A stretch of 64,000 nucleotides of DNA, from positions 2,542,001 to 2,606,000 of the forward strand of contig OZ245940.1 of NCBI GenBank assembly GCA_965230045.1, given 5' to 3'. The notes below the pieces were generated by a model that saw nothing but the letters and a program-made list of their open reading frames with translations, ran no database searches and was not told where the DNA came from. Origin of the DNA: G963662905 sp965230045 (GTDB taxonomy: Bacteria > Bacteroidota > Bacteroidia > Bacteroidales > WRLA01). This document shows, in pieces, positions 63,665 through 64,000 of this stretch. The translations under genes were made by a program, and so were the position numbers. Every line of letters begins with the position of its first letter. Within the stretch, counting starts at the first letter, position 1.

Positions 63665-63697
63665 ATTCATCCGATGACTCCAAGTCATCGGATGAGT
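63665..63697. repeat. 33-bp palindrome, copy 8
   Basis: Arms ATTCATCCGATGACT and AGTCATCGGATGAGT. It lies between two converging T9SS genes and is downstream of both. Confidence 0.87.
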
Positions 63698-63737
63698 GGT
63701 TTATATGGTTTTGGCTTTTCCTATTAATCAGAAAACA

Positions 63738-64000
63738 TTATTCTACAATGATCTTCTTCGTTATACGCTTATGATCTGCTTCCACTGTAACAAGATACAC
63801 ACCTGTGCTTGATGGTGCAGGGATGTTTTCAACATTTCCCCAAACACCCAGCATCCTTCCGGCAATGTCAGTGAGCATGAAGCCTTCTGCGGGGCTTTTA
63901 CTTTGGATGATGATGATGCCCCGGCCACATACACCCGCGCGGCATTACCGTTGATTTTCGGCACAACCCGGGGCCGTTTTCCCCTGCAAAATTTTTAAAG
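63738..64000 (-). pseudogene. C-terminal end of another T9SS surface protein, frameshifted, 5' part off window
   Basis: The reverse strand ends in LGVWGNVENIPAPSSTGVYL followed by VTVEADHKRITKKIIVE, the same sorting tail as the giants. Upstream, INGNAARVYVAG sits in another frame. The shift lies near the GGGG run at about 63918-63925, where homologs have one base more. The last 60 bases also show inflated homopolymers (CCCGGGG, CCCC), which suggests low sequence quality at a contig end rather than real decay. Confidence 0.65.

Noticed and set aside
63761..63964. A separate 67-aa gene at the right edge
   Set aside because: Its N-terminal part matches the surface protein family in frame, but its C-terminal part is the wrong frame of the sorting tail; it is one frameshifted gene end.

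Overview
This 64-kb window comes from a member of the phylum Bacteroidota. The evidence is the porG-uppS-bamA-skp-skp gene order, several secreted proteins ending in type IX secretion system (T9SS) sorting domains, TAnnTTTG-type -7 promoter motifs upstream of several genes, and TPR-membrane-HTH regulators of a kind common in that phylum. Genus cannot be told from the sequence. No rRNA, tRNA or CRISPR array was recognised.

Region 1 (1-26.6 kb) is mostly housekeeping. It holds a Pif1/RecD-like helicase cut by the left edge, a MurG-like glycosyltransferase, dprA, two Skp/OmpH chaperones, bamA, uppS and a porG-like barrel. These are followed by nadK, an Omp85-like protein, a CBS protein, rsgA, a cupin, a PrsW-like membrane protein, a gamma-carbonic anhydrase, nadB, mazG, a YoeB toxin-antitoxin pair, a PagL-like lipid A deacylase, a GIN-domain lipoprotein and an MFS transporter. 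The gaps are filled by three families of short non-autonomous inverted-repeat elements (called A, B and C here). Family B and element C have 8-bp target duplications.

Region 2 (27-63.6 kb) is a surface-protein island. It encodes very large T9SS-exported proteins (1772, 1429 and about 1421 aa, plus 925 and 544 aa) built from FN3-like, GLUG, beta-helix, LamG and C-type-lectin domains. All five end in a related C-terminal module and T9SS sorting tail. Three of the giants are each followed by a tiny secreted/membrane peptide of about 70 aa carrying a conserved PIGSG-plus-transmembrane tail. A tight six-gene operon (47.4-41.2 kb) links one such peptide, a DUF1566 protein, three secreted proteins of the S74 'tail fiber' type (one frameshifted in a T7 tract) and a T9SS protein. 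A fourth S74 protein and a small T9SS protein sit at 27.4-30.2 kb. Two membrane-anchored TPR regulators, one LuxR-type and one AraC-type, bracket the island, and the second is divergent from a giant lectin gene.

The island is also rich in repeats: eight copies of a 33-bp palindrome, a 1.3-kb tandem array upstream of the largest gene, a perfect 50-bp palindrome, an IS4-family element with a 12-bp target duplication, and orphan sorting-domain fragments. The paired giant/mini genes, their mosaic paralogy and the secreted S74 operon are the best candidates for an undescribed surface system. Its function is inferred, not shown. The last roughly 100 bases look error-prone or contig-terminal.
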